64,000 nucleotides of DNA, taken from positions 124,001 to 188,000 of the forward strand of contig NZ_BRVP01000002.1 in NCBI RefSeq assembly GCF_027924145.1. Direction: 5' to 3'. The stretch comes from Neptunitalea chrysea. Its GTDB lineage: Bacteria > Bacteroidota > Bacteroidia > Flavobacteriales > Flavobacteriaceae. Of this stretch, positions 1 through 7,803 are shown piece after piece (the first letter of the stretch is position 1; each line of letters starts with the position of its first letter). The notes below the pieces were generated by a model. That model had not been told where the DNA came from and made no database searches. It saw only the letters and a program-made list of their open reading frames with translations. The translations under genes and the position numbers were made by a program.

Positions 1-393
1 TTGAAGTACACTACCATTAGGTTGTACAAGAACCGATTTAATAACACCTGATGATTCTGCTTGAATGGTGTTTTCCATTTTCATTGCTTCTAAAATTATC
101 AGGTCATCTCCGGTTTTAACAGAATCACCTTCCTTAACACATATTTTAAGGATGGTTCCTGGTAGTGGAGCCGTAATTTTTTGAGCCGATGAAGTGGCTT
201 TTAATTGAGTTACTTTAGGAGCGGGCTTAACCTCTGATCTTACAAGACGTGGAGTTTTAGAAGTTTTTACTTCGTTTTCTAGTTCTACCTCATAGGTAGT
301 ACCATTAACTTCCATTTTAATAGTGTTTTTTTCCGCTTCTTTTATATGAACGTTGTATTTATTTCCGTTTATATTTAAATTATATTTTTTCAT
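1..393 (-). CDS. Biotin carboxyl carrier subunit of acyl-CoA carboxylase/decarboxylase, partial (C-terminus beyond window)
   Basis: This is a small biotin-carrier protein. 131 codons are visible without a stop; the C-terminal end lies off the left edge. The N-terminal half is a short variable region; a linker rich in Lys, Pro and Ser leads into a biotinyl domain with the motif EAMKMEN, whose central Lys is the biotinylation site. It would carry carboxybiotin between the carboxylase or pump and the carboxyltransferase encoded upstream. It starts 1 bp after the stop of the OadG-like gene, so the two are cotranscribed. It could belong to a propionyl-CoA carboxylase or a sodium-pumping methylmalonyl-CoA decarboxylase; the next gene to the left, not visible, would decide. 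Confidence 0.88.
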   Translation of the reverse strand, partial: MKKYNLNINGNKYNVHIKEAEKNTIKMEVNGTTYEVELENEVKTSKTPRLVRSEVKPAPKVTQLKATSSAQKITAPLPGTILKICVKEGDSVKTGDDLIILEAMKMENTIQAESSGVIKSVLVQPNGSVLQ

Positions 394-394
394 C

Positions 395-751
395 TTATTT
401 ATTATTAAAGCGATGAGTTACATAAATCTTACTACTCCAAGGGGAGTAATTTTTGGCTACAGAATTAATCGTCACAATGGCATTTTCTTGGTCATGTGCT
501 TCTTCTAAAAATAAATAAACAGCTGTAGATACAGCGGCAATTTGTTCACCAGAAGTATAACTCTCTGTTGTTTCTGTAGTGGAATCAGCGGTTGTCTGAA
601 CTTGCTTTTTAGGTTTTTTATCAAATGCTTCGTATACTTTTGGCATTAGTGTAAACAATAAAAACAGTACCAATAGTGCTAGGAAAACGATAAACATTCC
701 TACTAGCAAAATGACAAACCCTTCTTCCATGTTTGCATTTAAAAACATCAT
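395..751 (-). CDS. OadG/MmdD-like small membrane subunit of a sodium-translocating decarboxylase
   Basis: A 118-residue protein with one N-terminal transmembrane helix (about residues 9-35, GFVILLVGMFIVFLALLVLF), then a basic and Ser/Thr-rich linker and a short conserved C-terminal segment. This is the layout of OadG/MmdD gamma or delta subunits, which anchor and stabilise sodium-pumping oxaloacetate or methylmalonyl-CoA decarboxylases. It sits between the carboxyltransferase and biotin-carrier genes, as in mmd operons. The start is ambiguous: codons 1, 2 and 8 are all ATG, and the start at 730 (MEEGFVILL) resembles typical family N-termini. Low sequence conservation of this family limits certainty; the genomic context carries much of the call. 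Confidence 0.75.
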   Translation of the reverse strand: MMFLNANMEEGFVILLVGMFIVFLALLVLFLLFTLMPKVYEAFDKKPKKQVQTTADSTTETTESYTSGEQIAAVSTAVYLFLEEAHDQENAIVTINSVAKNYSPWSSKIYVTHRFNNK

Positions 752-762
752 AATTTACTAGT

Positions 763-2325
763 TTATAGAGGTATATTTGAGTGTTTTTTAGGAGGATTCA
801 CCTCTTTTTTAGTAGCTAAGGATTCTAATGCTCTGATGATTCTAAAACGAGAGTTTCTTGGCTCTATGATATCGTCAATAAATCCGTATTTAGCTGCTAA
901 GTATGGGTTCGCAAATTTTTCAGAATATTCATTTTCTTTTTTCTCTATAAACTCTGCTTTTTCCTGAGGACTTTCAATAGAAGCAAGGGCTTTACCTTCT
1001 AATACTTCAATTGCTCCTTTTGCACCCATTACTGCAATTTCTGCTGTTGGCCATGCATAGTTAAGGTCACCTCTTAATTGTTTGCAGCTCATTACATCAT
1101 GTGCTCCTCCGTAAGATTTACGTAGTGTAATAGTAACTTTTGGTACAGTAGCTTCACCATAAGCATAAAGTAACTTAGCTCCGTGGATAATAATACCACC
1201 ATATTCTTGTTTACTACCCGGTAAGAAACCTGGAACATCTACAAAGGTTACTAATGGAATATTAAATGCGTCACAAAAACGTACAAAACGGGCAGCTTTA
1301 CGTGAGGCATCAATATCTAGAACTCCTGCTAAGTATTTTGGTTGGTTAGCTACAACACCAACAGGACGTCCGTTATATCTGGCAAAACCAATAACAATAT
1401 TCTTGGCATAATTTCTTTGTACTTCTAAGAACTCACCGTAGTCAGTAGTAGCAGAAATAACGTCTATAATATCGTATGGTTTGTTAGGATTTTCTGGTAT
1501 AATTTCGTTTAATGAATTTTCTAACCTATCAATAGCGTCAGAACATTCAATTACCGGTGGATCTTCTAGGTTATTTTGTGGTAGGTAACTCATTAACTTA
1601 CGTATTAATAGTAATCCTTCTTCCTCTGTACTGCTAAGGAAGTGAGATACCCCTGATTTAGAAGCGTGAATGTTTGCACCACCAAGGTTTTCGGTAGAAA
1701 TAACTTCTCCTGTAACTGTTTGTACCACTTTAGGTCCGGTAACAAACATGTAAGAAGTATTTTCAGTCATGGCAATAAAGTCGGTAAGCGCTGGAGAGTA
1801 TACAGCACCACCAGCACAAGGACCAAAAATGGCTGATATTTGTGGAATAACTCCTGATGCCATAATGTTTCTTTGGAAGATTTCGGCATATCCTGCCAAT
1901 GATCTTACACCTTCCTGAATACGGGCTCCGCCTGAGTCATTTAACCCAATCACAGGAGCTCCTACTTTCATAGCTTGATCTAGAATTTTACAAACTTTAT
2001 TCGCAAAGGTTTCAGATAAAGATCCTCCAAATACAGTAAAGTCTTGACTAAATACAAAAACGACTCTACCATCAATGGTACCTCTACCGGTTACAACCCC
2101 ATCAGAATAATACTTTTGTTTTTCTAAACCAAAAGAGTGTGATCTGTGTGTAACAAACATATCATACTCTTCAAAGCTGTCATCATCAAGCAAATACTCA
2201 ATACGCTCACGTGCAGTAAGCTTACCTTTGTTGTGCTGGGCATCAATTCTTTTTTGTCCACCACCAAGTCTTGCTTGTTCTCGTTTATCGACGAGTTCTT
2301 TAATTTTAATACTTGTAACTGACAT
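763..2325 (-). CDS. Acyl-CoA carboxylase/decarboxylase carboxyltransferase subunit (methylmalonyl-CoA decarboxylase alpha or propionyl-CoA carboxylase beta)
   Basis: A 520-residue cytoplasmic carboxyltransferase of the PccB/MmdA family, full length for the family. The N-terminal crotonase-like half has [11 protein letters not shown] at residues 129-139 and the C-terminal half has SYGGAHDVM, the two oxyanion-forming regions. It transfers a carboxyl group between biotin and propionyl/methylmalonyl-CoA. It is the second gene of the minus-strand operon (epimerase, carboxyltransferase, OadG-like, biotin carrier). The neighbouring OadG-like subunit favours a sodium-pumping methylmalonyl-CoA decarboxylase, but the same subunit also serves propionyl-CoA carboxylation in many Bacteroidota. 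Family is certain; direction of the reaction is not. Confidence 0.93.
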   Translation of the reverse strand: MSVTSIKIKELVDKREQARLGGGQKRIDAQHNKGKLTARERIEYLLDDDSFEEYDMFVTHRSHSFGLEKQKYYSDGVVTGRGTIDGRVVFVFSQDFTVFGGSLSETFANKVCKILDQAMKVGAPVIGLNDSGGARIQEGVRSLAGYAEIFQRNIMASGVIPQISAIFGPCAGGAVYSPALTDFIAMTENTSYMFVTGPKVVQTVTGEVISTENLGGANIHASKSGVSHFLSSTEEEGLLLIRKLMSYLPQNNLEDPPVIECSDAIDRLENSLNEIIPENPNKPYDIIDVISATTDYGEFLEVQRNYAKNIVIGFARYNGRPVGVVANQPKYLAGVLDIDASRKAARFVRFCDAFNIPLVTFVDVPGFLPGSKQEYGGIIIHGAKLLYAYGEATVPKVTITLRKSYGGAHDVMSCKQLRGDLNYAWPTAEIAVMGAKGAIEVLEGKALASIESPQEKAEFIEKKENEYSEKFANPYLAAKYGFIDDIIEPRNSRFRIIRALESLATKKEVNPPKKHSNIPL

Positions 2326-2369
2326 ATTATGGTGTTTATAATGTTATGTTATATGTTAAATGTTAATTT

Positions 2370-2777
2370 TTATTCTTTTTTTTCACATAGTTCGGTAAGT
2401 ACACCATGTGTTGATTTAGGGTGAAGAAATGCTATGTGTAAGCCTTCAGCTCCTTTTCTAGGAGTTTTGTCAATAAGTTGAACATTTTTACTAGCCGCAT
2501 CAGCTAATTGATTTTCTAAATTATTAACAGCGAATGCGATGTGATGGATACCTTCACCTTTTTTCTCTATATAACGACCAATAGGTCCATCTGGAGAGGT
2601 ACTTTCTAATAGCTCAATTTTAGTTTGACCGATCATAAAAAAAGCAGTTTTTACTTTTTGATCTGCCACTTCTTCTACAGAGTAGCATTTAAGTCCAAGA
2701 ACGTTTTCGTAATATGCAGTTGCTTCTTCAATATTTTTAACTGCAATACCGATGTGTTCAATATAATTTAAATCCAT
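2370..2777 (-). CDS. mce: Methylmalonyl-CoA epimerase
   Basis: A 135-residue vicinal-oxygen-chelate protein of normal epimerase length. It has the two beta-alpha-beta-beta-beta modules with metal ligands: HIGIAVKN near the N-terminus, HHIAFAVNN near residue 78 and the C-terminal TELCEK glutamate. It interconverts (S)- and (R)-methylmalonyl-CoA, linking propionyl-CoA carboxylation to methylmalonyl-CoA mutase. It is the promoter-proximal gene of the minus-strand operon, 44 bp before the carboxyltransferase, and lies divergent from meaB, which chaperones the mutase. Motifs and context agree well. Confidence 0.93.
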   Translation of the reverse strand: MDLNYIEHIGIAVKNIEEATAYYENVLGLKCYSVEEVADQKVKTAFFMIGQTKIELLESTSPDGPIGRYIEKKGEGIHHIAFAVNNLENQLADAASKNVQLIDKTPRKGAEGLHIAFLHPKSTHGVLTELCEKKE

Positions 2778-2935
2778 AATTAGATATTTTGAAAAATTAT
2801 TGTAGTTTCGAAAGGAATTTAACCTTAGTGTTTTTTAGTCAATTAATTATTGTTTTTTTTATCTATTCAAATTTTGGTCTAAAAAATCAAAAAAAACCTG
2901 TTTAATGTCATGTTTTATTAAGGAATTTTGTCATC

Positions 2936-3949
2936 ATGAAAGTTAAATTCAAGAGCAAAAGGCTCACAATCAAAGAGTATACTGATGGTATACTAGATAA
3001 GAATAGAGTAATTTTAAGCCAAGCAATTACCCTTGTGGAAAGTAAATTAACTAAGGATAATGAACTGGCTGAAGAGGTAATAAATACCATTATACCATAT
3101 GCCGGAAACTCACTAAGAATAGGTATTACAGGAGTTCCGGGAGTAGGGAAGAGTACTTTTATTGAGGCTTTTGGAAAACATTTAACGGCTCTCGGTAAGA
3201 AGGTTGCAGTGCTTACTATTGACCCTTCTAGTCAACGCACAAAAGGAAGTATTCTTGGAGATAAAACTCGAATGGAATTACTTGCCAATGATCCAGACGC
3301 ATATGTTAGGCCTTCTGCAAGTGGCTCTACGCTAGGTGGAATTCATTCAAAAACGCGCGAAACTATTTTGTTATGCGAAGCTGCTGGTTTTGATGTTATT
3401 ATAATTGAAACAGTTGGAGTAGGGCAGAGTGAAACATCGGTTAAAGGATTGGTAGATTTCTTCTTGTTGTTAATGCTTTATAATGCTGGGGATGAACTGC
3501 AAGGTATTAAAAGGGGGATTATGGAAATGGCCGATGCCATAGCCATAAATAAAGTGGATGGTGATAATATGAGAAAGGGACAGTTAGCCAAAAGGCAATA
3601 TCAAAATGCACTTCATATGTTTCCTCCAAACCCTAATGGTTGGGTACCTACCGTTGTAACTTGTTCTGCTTTAACAAACGATGGTGTGGCTGGTATATGG
3701 AAAGTTATTACGGATTACAAGCAACAATTGAAGGAGAATGGTTTCTTTGAAGACAACAGAAAGCAACAGAATCTTAACTGGATGGAAGAAACGATTAAAT
3801 ATCATTTAGAAACAGATTTCTATGAACATCCGGAAGTAAAGGAAGAAATGAAGAATATGAGAGACCTAGTTGTTAATGAAAAAGCCCCTGCTATTACTGT
3901 AGCAAAACAGTTGTTAGCATTGTATCATAAAACAGATGCTAATAAATAA
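2936..3949 (+). CDS. meaB: Methylmalonyl-CoA mutase-associated GTPase MeaB
   Basis: A 337-residue G3E-family P-loop GTPase. Walker A is GVPGVGKST at residues 66-74, followed by TIDPSSQRTKGSILGDKTRM, IETVGVGQSE and the NKVDGDN base-recognition motif, all as in MeaB/ArgK. It gates cobalamin loading and protects methylmalonyl-CoA mutase from inactivation. The mutase itself is not in the window. It is divergent from the epimerase operon across a 158-bp intergenic region, so the two could share regulation. Stop at 3947-3949 is followed only 11 bp later by the FGE-like gene. Confidence 0.95.
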   Translation: MKVKFKSKRLTIKEYTDGILDKNRVILSQAITLVESKLTKDNELAEEVINTIIPYAGNSLRIGITGVPGVGKSTFIEAFGKHLTALGKKVAVLTIDPSSQRTKGSILGDKTRMELLANDPDAYVRPSASGSTLGGIHSKTRETILLCEAAGFDVIIIETVGVGQSETSVKGLVDFFLLLMLYNAGDELQGIKRGIMEMADAIAINKVDGDNMRKGQLAKRQYQNALHMFPPNPNGWVPTVVTCSALTNDGVAGIWKVITDYKQQLKENGFFEDNRKQQNLNWMEETIKYHLETDFYEHPEVKEEMKNMRDLVVNEKAPAITVAKQLLALYHKTDANK

Positions 3950-3960
3950 TAGATTTTAGT

Positions 3961-5088
3961 ATGGTGTTTAGGTTATACTTGGTTTTAAGCACGTTATTTG
4001 TATTTTCTTGTCAGACTAAAACAAATAAGCCATATACTACTACATCTAATACATGTAAAGACAGTACTTACACCAGTTGTTATTCAGGGTTACCCAAGCG
4101 TTTTTCATCATCTGATAGTTTGGTTATTTCAAATAGAAAACAAGCTCCTTCTTTAGATAATATGATTAAAATTGAAGGAGGAGTTTTTTTAATGGGCGCT
4201 TCTGATGCGAAAGGAAGGCCCAATGAATATCCTCGGCATACTGTAAAGATATCCTCTTTTTATATGGATACAACAGAAGTTACCAATGCCCAATTTACCA
4301 AATTTGTGGAGGAGACCGGTTATGTAACCACTGCTGAGCGGACAATTGATTGGAAGGTGATAAAAGCACAATTACCTAAGGGTACTCCAAAGCCTGAAGA
4401 TAGTTTATTACTACCATCATCACTAGTTTTTAAAAGCACTAACGGGCCTGTCTCTTTAAATACTCCTGAAAGGTGGTGGAAATGGACTAACGGAGCCAAT
4501 TGGAGGCATCCTCAGGGACCTGATAGCTCAATTGAAGGGAAAGAAAATTATCCGGTAGTACAAGTTTCATGGGATGATGCCAATGCTTACGCTAATTGGG
4601 CTGGTAAACGATTACCAACTGAGGCAGAGTGGGAGTATGCTGCAAGAGGAAATTTAGAAGATGCCATTTATCCTTGGGGAAATGAGGAACCTTATGATGG
4701 TACACCCAAGGCTAATACTTGGGATGGTAAGTTTCCGTATGATAATACTAAATTTGATGGCTACACTACATTAGCTCCTACAGCATATTATACTCCTAAT
4801 AATTTTGGTTTATATGATATGGCAGGCAACGTGTGGGAATGGTGCTCAGATAATTATAGAAGTGATTATTATTTAACAATAAAAGATAGTTTGCAAATTA
4901 ATCCGAAAGGACCTCAAATAAGTTTTGATAGTAGACAACGAAATGCAATATTAAAAGTAACACGTGGCGGGTCTTTTATGTGTAATGAGGTTTATTGCTC
5001 AGGCTATAGGGTTTCTTCAAGAATGATGTCTTCTTCGGATACTGGATTGGAAAATACTGGTTTTAGATGTGTAGCAAATATCCCTTAA
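3961..5088 (+). CDS. Formylglycine-generating enzyme (SUMF1-like) lipoprotein
   Basis: A 375-residue exported protein. The N-terminus is hydrophobic and ends in VFSC (Cys17), a lipobox-like site. The rest is one FGE-sulfatase domain: GGVFLMGASD, EVTNAQFTKFVEETGYVTTAE, RLPTEAEWEYAARG, NVWEWCSDNY and RGGSFMC. The C-terminal segment keeps both cysteines that define true formylglycine-generating enzymes, Cys341 and Cys346 in GGSFMCNEVYCSGYR, unlike many SUMF1-fold proteins that lack them. It should oxidise a Cys of secreted sulfatases (CxPxR) to formylglycine; no sulfatase is in this window. It follows meaB by 11 bp, perhaps by read-through rather than function. Activity is inferred from residues only. 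Confidence 0.85.
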   Translation: MVFRLYLVLSTLFVFSCQTKTNKPYTTTSNTCKDSTYTSCYSGLPKRFSSSDSLVISNRKQAPSLDNMIKIEGGVFLMGASDAKGRPNEYPRHTVKISSFYMDTTEVTNAQFTKFVEETGYVTTAERTIDWKVIKAQLPKGTPKPEDSLLLPSSLVFKSTNGPVSLNTPERWWKWTNGANWRHPQGPDSSIEGKENYPVVQVSWDDANAYANWAGKRLPTEAEWEYAARGNLEDAIYPWGNEEPYDGTPKANTWDGKFPYDNTKFDGYTTLAPTAYYTPNNFGLYDMAGNVWEWCSDNYRSDYYLTIKDSLQINPKGPQISFDSRQRNAILKVTRGGSFMCNEVYCSGYRVSSRMMSSSDTGLENTGFRCVANIP

Positions 5089-5090
5089 AT

Positions 5091-6965
5091 TTATTTATAT
5101 TTGATAATATGAGGAGGTTGATAATTGTAATTTTCTAAGTTAAATGGATTATCATTTGAACCTTTAAATCTATATACACTTCCTTCGTAACCTGGCATTT
5201 TGGGAATATAGAAGAATGATAATTTTATGTTTTCAAAAACAAAGAAGTCATTACTTATTAGAAAACCTAATCCAAATCTACTGTAGGTTTCATTTTTAAA
5301 AAATGGATGAGGCTCAGAACCAATAAATCCTAAATCAATATCTATATAAGGACTCATACGAAATCCTAACCAATTAAAGGGAATATAGGATTGTGTTTTA
5401 AAACTAAAAACAAATTTTCTAGTTCCATATACTTGAGGGCTATCAAATCCATAAATCCCATTTTCACCGTTAAGATCTATTCTATCTAAAATAATATTTT
5501 TACGTGCTATACCAATAATTGAGTTAAGCTTTGCAAATTGCCTAAAGTGCCAATTACCAATTGAAAAAACAGGCGTAAAATAAGTGCTTTGTAGTCGTAC
5601 TAATGATTGTCTAGGGTCTCCATTACTATAATAGCTACCATATTCTATGGTACCTGCCAAATAACCGAATTTACTAAAATAATCATTAAAACTAGCGCTT
5701 ACACCTACATAATAATTACCACTTGTAGAATTTTGTTGATACCCTGAATGGATAAAATAACTATAGCCTAAAGCTACATCTTCAATATCTCCATTTCTAA
5801 AAATATATTGGTCTCTAATGTAGTTTACATATCGTATTCCAACCGATCCTAAAAAGAAATTTTGATTAGTGAAAAAGGAAACCGAGTCAATTGTTTTGTC
5901 TGGTTTTTCAACAAACTTTTGTGCAGCATAACGAGCTGCAAAAATTAAATTGGTTGGAAGGTGAGTATCGTCATTTTTATAAGCTACAGGTATTGCATAT
6001 CCACTCCATACATCTATTTCATTTCTTCTCACAGGTTCATAAATAACGGTGTCGTTAGTACTTAAATATAGGTCTTCACGATCATATCTTCTAACAAATC
6101 CAATTTTACCTGCCCATCTGGCATATGGAGAATAAAAATTTCGGTCTATTTTATACGTATTTTTATACGTGTTATCAATATCTACATCTCTAGATACTTC
6201 TGCATTTATATACGTATTATATACGTTAGGAGCTCTATAACCAATGGTATAGCCTGTTCCTATAATATCATTAAATCCACGTTTATAGGCTAGTGTAACC
6301 CGATGTCCTAACCCCATAAAATTGAATTCTCTGAGTCTTAGTTTTCCCTTATCGGCAGATAAATCTCCATCTACTACAATACTCCAGCTATCCAAAGTGT
6401 ATACATACAAGTCTACCAACTCATTGTTTTCTGATACTAATTGAGGTTTTATAAAGGCTCTTCTTATATAATTTCTTCTACGAAGTAAGCGTTCAGATTC
6501 TAAAATTAGTAGAGAATCTAAGGATTCGTTTTCTTTAATTAATAAAAGGTTCTTAATAGTAAACCGTTTAGTCTTGTAATGTATGGCATTACCTATTTTA
6601 TCAATTTTTTTTTGTGGTACTTTAGTTGAGTCTTTTTCGCTATAGCCAAATGGGTCTAAGGATGTAATAATTATATTTCGAATTTGTTTGCCTTGAAAAT
6701 CTTTAAAATTTCTATTTAATTGTTGTTCTATAATTTTATTAGTAGTGTTTTTGTACGCTGGGTTTACAGGTTGAAAAATAGCATTGTGAAGTAGATTCGT
6801 GAATTTACTTTTACCTGACTCTTCTTGAAGTTTTTTATAGAGTTGGGTGTTTTTTGACTTTATAATACTGTCATGTATAGGTAGTTTTGTTTTTAGTGAA
6901 TCTTTTTTTTGTGCAAAAAGAGATAAACTAAACAAAAGGATTCCTATAACAATGAAATTTTTCAA
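5091..6965 (-). CDS. Outer-membrane beta-barrel protein, BamA/TamA-like (surface antigen family) candidate
   Basis: A 624-residue protein with a signal peptide (MKNFIVIGILLFSLSLFAQ). The N-terminal roughly 200 residues are polar and contain a POTRA-like stretch (RFTIKNLLLIKENESLDSLL and VDLYVYTLDSWSIVVDGD). The rest is dominated by alternating aromatic and polar beta-strands ending in a Tyr-rich terminus, as in an outer-membrane barrel. I do not recognise a specific product; the pattern fits a shortened Omp85-type assembly or transport protein with perhaps one or two POTRA domains. It is convergent with the FGE gene (2-bp gap) and divergent from hemG, so its neighbours give no functional hint. 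Confidence 0.55.
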   Translation of the reverse strand: MKNFIVIGILLFSLSLFAQKKDSLKTKLPIHDSIIKSKNTQLYKKLQEESGKSKFTNLLHNAIFQPVNPAYKNTTNKIIEQQLNRNFKDFQGKQIRNIIITSLDPFGYSEKDSTKVPQKKIDKIGNAIHYKTKRFTIKNLLLIKENESLDSLLILESERLLRRRNYIRRAFIKPQLVSENNELVDLYVYTLDSWSIVVDGDLSADKGKLRLREFNFMGLGHRVTLAYKRGFNDIIGTGYTIGYRAPNVYNTYINAEVSRDVDIDNTYKNTYKIDRNFYSPYARWAGKIGFVRRYDREDLYLSTNDTVIYEPVRRNEIDVWSGYAIPVAYKNDDTHLPTNLIFAARYAAQKFVEKPDKTIDSVSFFTNQNFFLGSVGIRYVNYIRDQYIFRNGDIEDVALGYSYFIHSGYQQNSTSGNYYVGVSASFNDYFSKFGYLAGTIEYGSYYSNGDPRQSLVRLQSTYFTPVFSIGNWHFRQFAKLNSIIGIARKNIILDRIDLNGENGIYGFDSPQVYGTRKFVFSFKTQSYIPFNWLGFRMSPYIDIDLGFIGSEPHPFFKNETYSRFGLGFLISNDFFVFENIKLSFFYIPKMPGYEGSVYRFKGSNDNPFNLENYNYQPPHIIKYK

Positions 6966-7219
6966 TATTTATAAAATTTTCTCAGGATTACAAATTGTAT
7001 CAATAATGATACGTATAAATAAATTTATAGATAAAGCTATGGTTTAATAAACGAATTTTTGATAGAAATCATATTTTAAGCTGAAGTCTTTTTCTACATT
7101 TAGTATTAATAAAAAATGTCATTTTATATACTATTTGTCGTTGCAACTTAATGGTTTCTTCAATAAATATATATTAATGGGAAGTTAATTTTAGAAGAGT
7201 ATTATCTAAAGATTGAAGA

Positions 7220-7780
7220 ATGAAAAAGATAGCTATAATTTATGCCTCTGTAGATGGTCAGACCTTGAAAATTAGTAAAAGAATTTCTGCACAATTAAGA
7301 AGTAAGGATTATGTAGTGGATATGACTGAAATTACCAATTGCAACTATAGATTAAGCGATTATGAATTAGTTGTTATTGGTGCTAGTATACGATATGGTA
7401 AGCATGCTAAAAAAGTGAATCGCTTTATTATTGAAAATCAATCTTTTTTAAAAACAATAAAAACGGCTTTTTTCTCAGTTAATTTAGTGGCTAGGAAATC
7501 AAATAAGAATACATTTGATAGCAATCCTTATGTTCAAAAGTTTATACAGAATATAGGTTGGAAACCTACTATTATTGATGTTTTTGCCGGTAAACTAGAT
7601 TATGATTCGTATCCCTTTTATGATAAAATGTTGATTAAAATTATTATGAAAATAACAAAGGGTCCAACTAAAACGAATGGACCCCTTGAGTATACTGATT
7701 GGAACAGAGTAGATGATTTTATAAAACGCTTGGAAGTTCTATTGGTTGATTCTAGAACTTCAATTCTATCTTATCTATAG
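7220..7780 (+). CDS. hemG: Menaquinone-dependent protoporphyrinogen IX dehydrogenase, HemG type
   Basis: A 186-residue flavodoxin-like protein matching HemG along its length. The FMN-binding loop is YASVDGQTLKIS near the N-terminus, followed by VIGASIRYGKH, the HemG-typical FFSVNLVARK, then FAGKLDY, MLIKIIMKI and YTDWNRVDDF. HemG oxidises protoporphyrinogen IX to protoporphyrin IX, passing electrons to menaquinone at the inner face of the membrane; menaquinone is the expected quinone in Flavobacteriia. It stands alone, with a 254-bp gap before it and the GH3 gene convergent after it. No other haem genes are nearby. Confidence 0.9.
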   Translation: MKKIAIIYASVDGQTLKISKRISAQLRSKDYVVDMTEITNCNYRLSDYELVVIGASIRYGKHAKKVNRFIIENQSFLKTIKTAFFSVNLVARKSNKNTFDSNPYVQKFIQNIGWKPTIIDVFAGKLDYDSYPFYDKMLIKIIMKITKGPTKTNGPLEYTDWNRVDDFIKRLEVLLVDSRTSILSYL

Positions 7781-7803
7781 GGGAGTAAAGGTAATTTTTT
7801 TAA

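Noticed and set aside
6847-7047. Short plus-strand open frame over the start of the outer-membrane protein gene
   Set aside because: It is antisense to the signal peptide and N-terminus of a well-supported gene.
7129-7145. ACTATTTGT resembling the core of the TTTAC-N5-GTAAA operator upstream of hemG
   Set aside because: Only the central part matches; the GTAAA arm is missing, so it is probably chance in AT-rich DNA.
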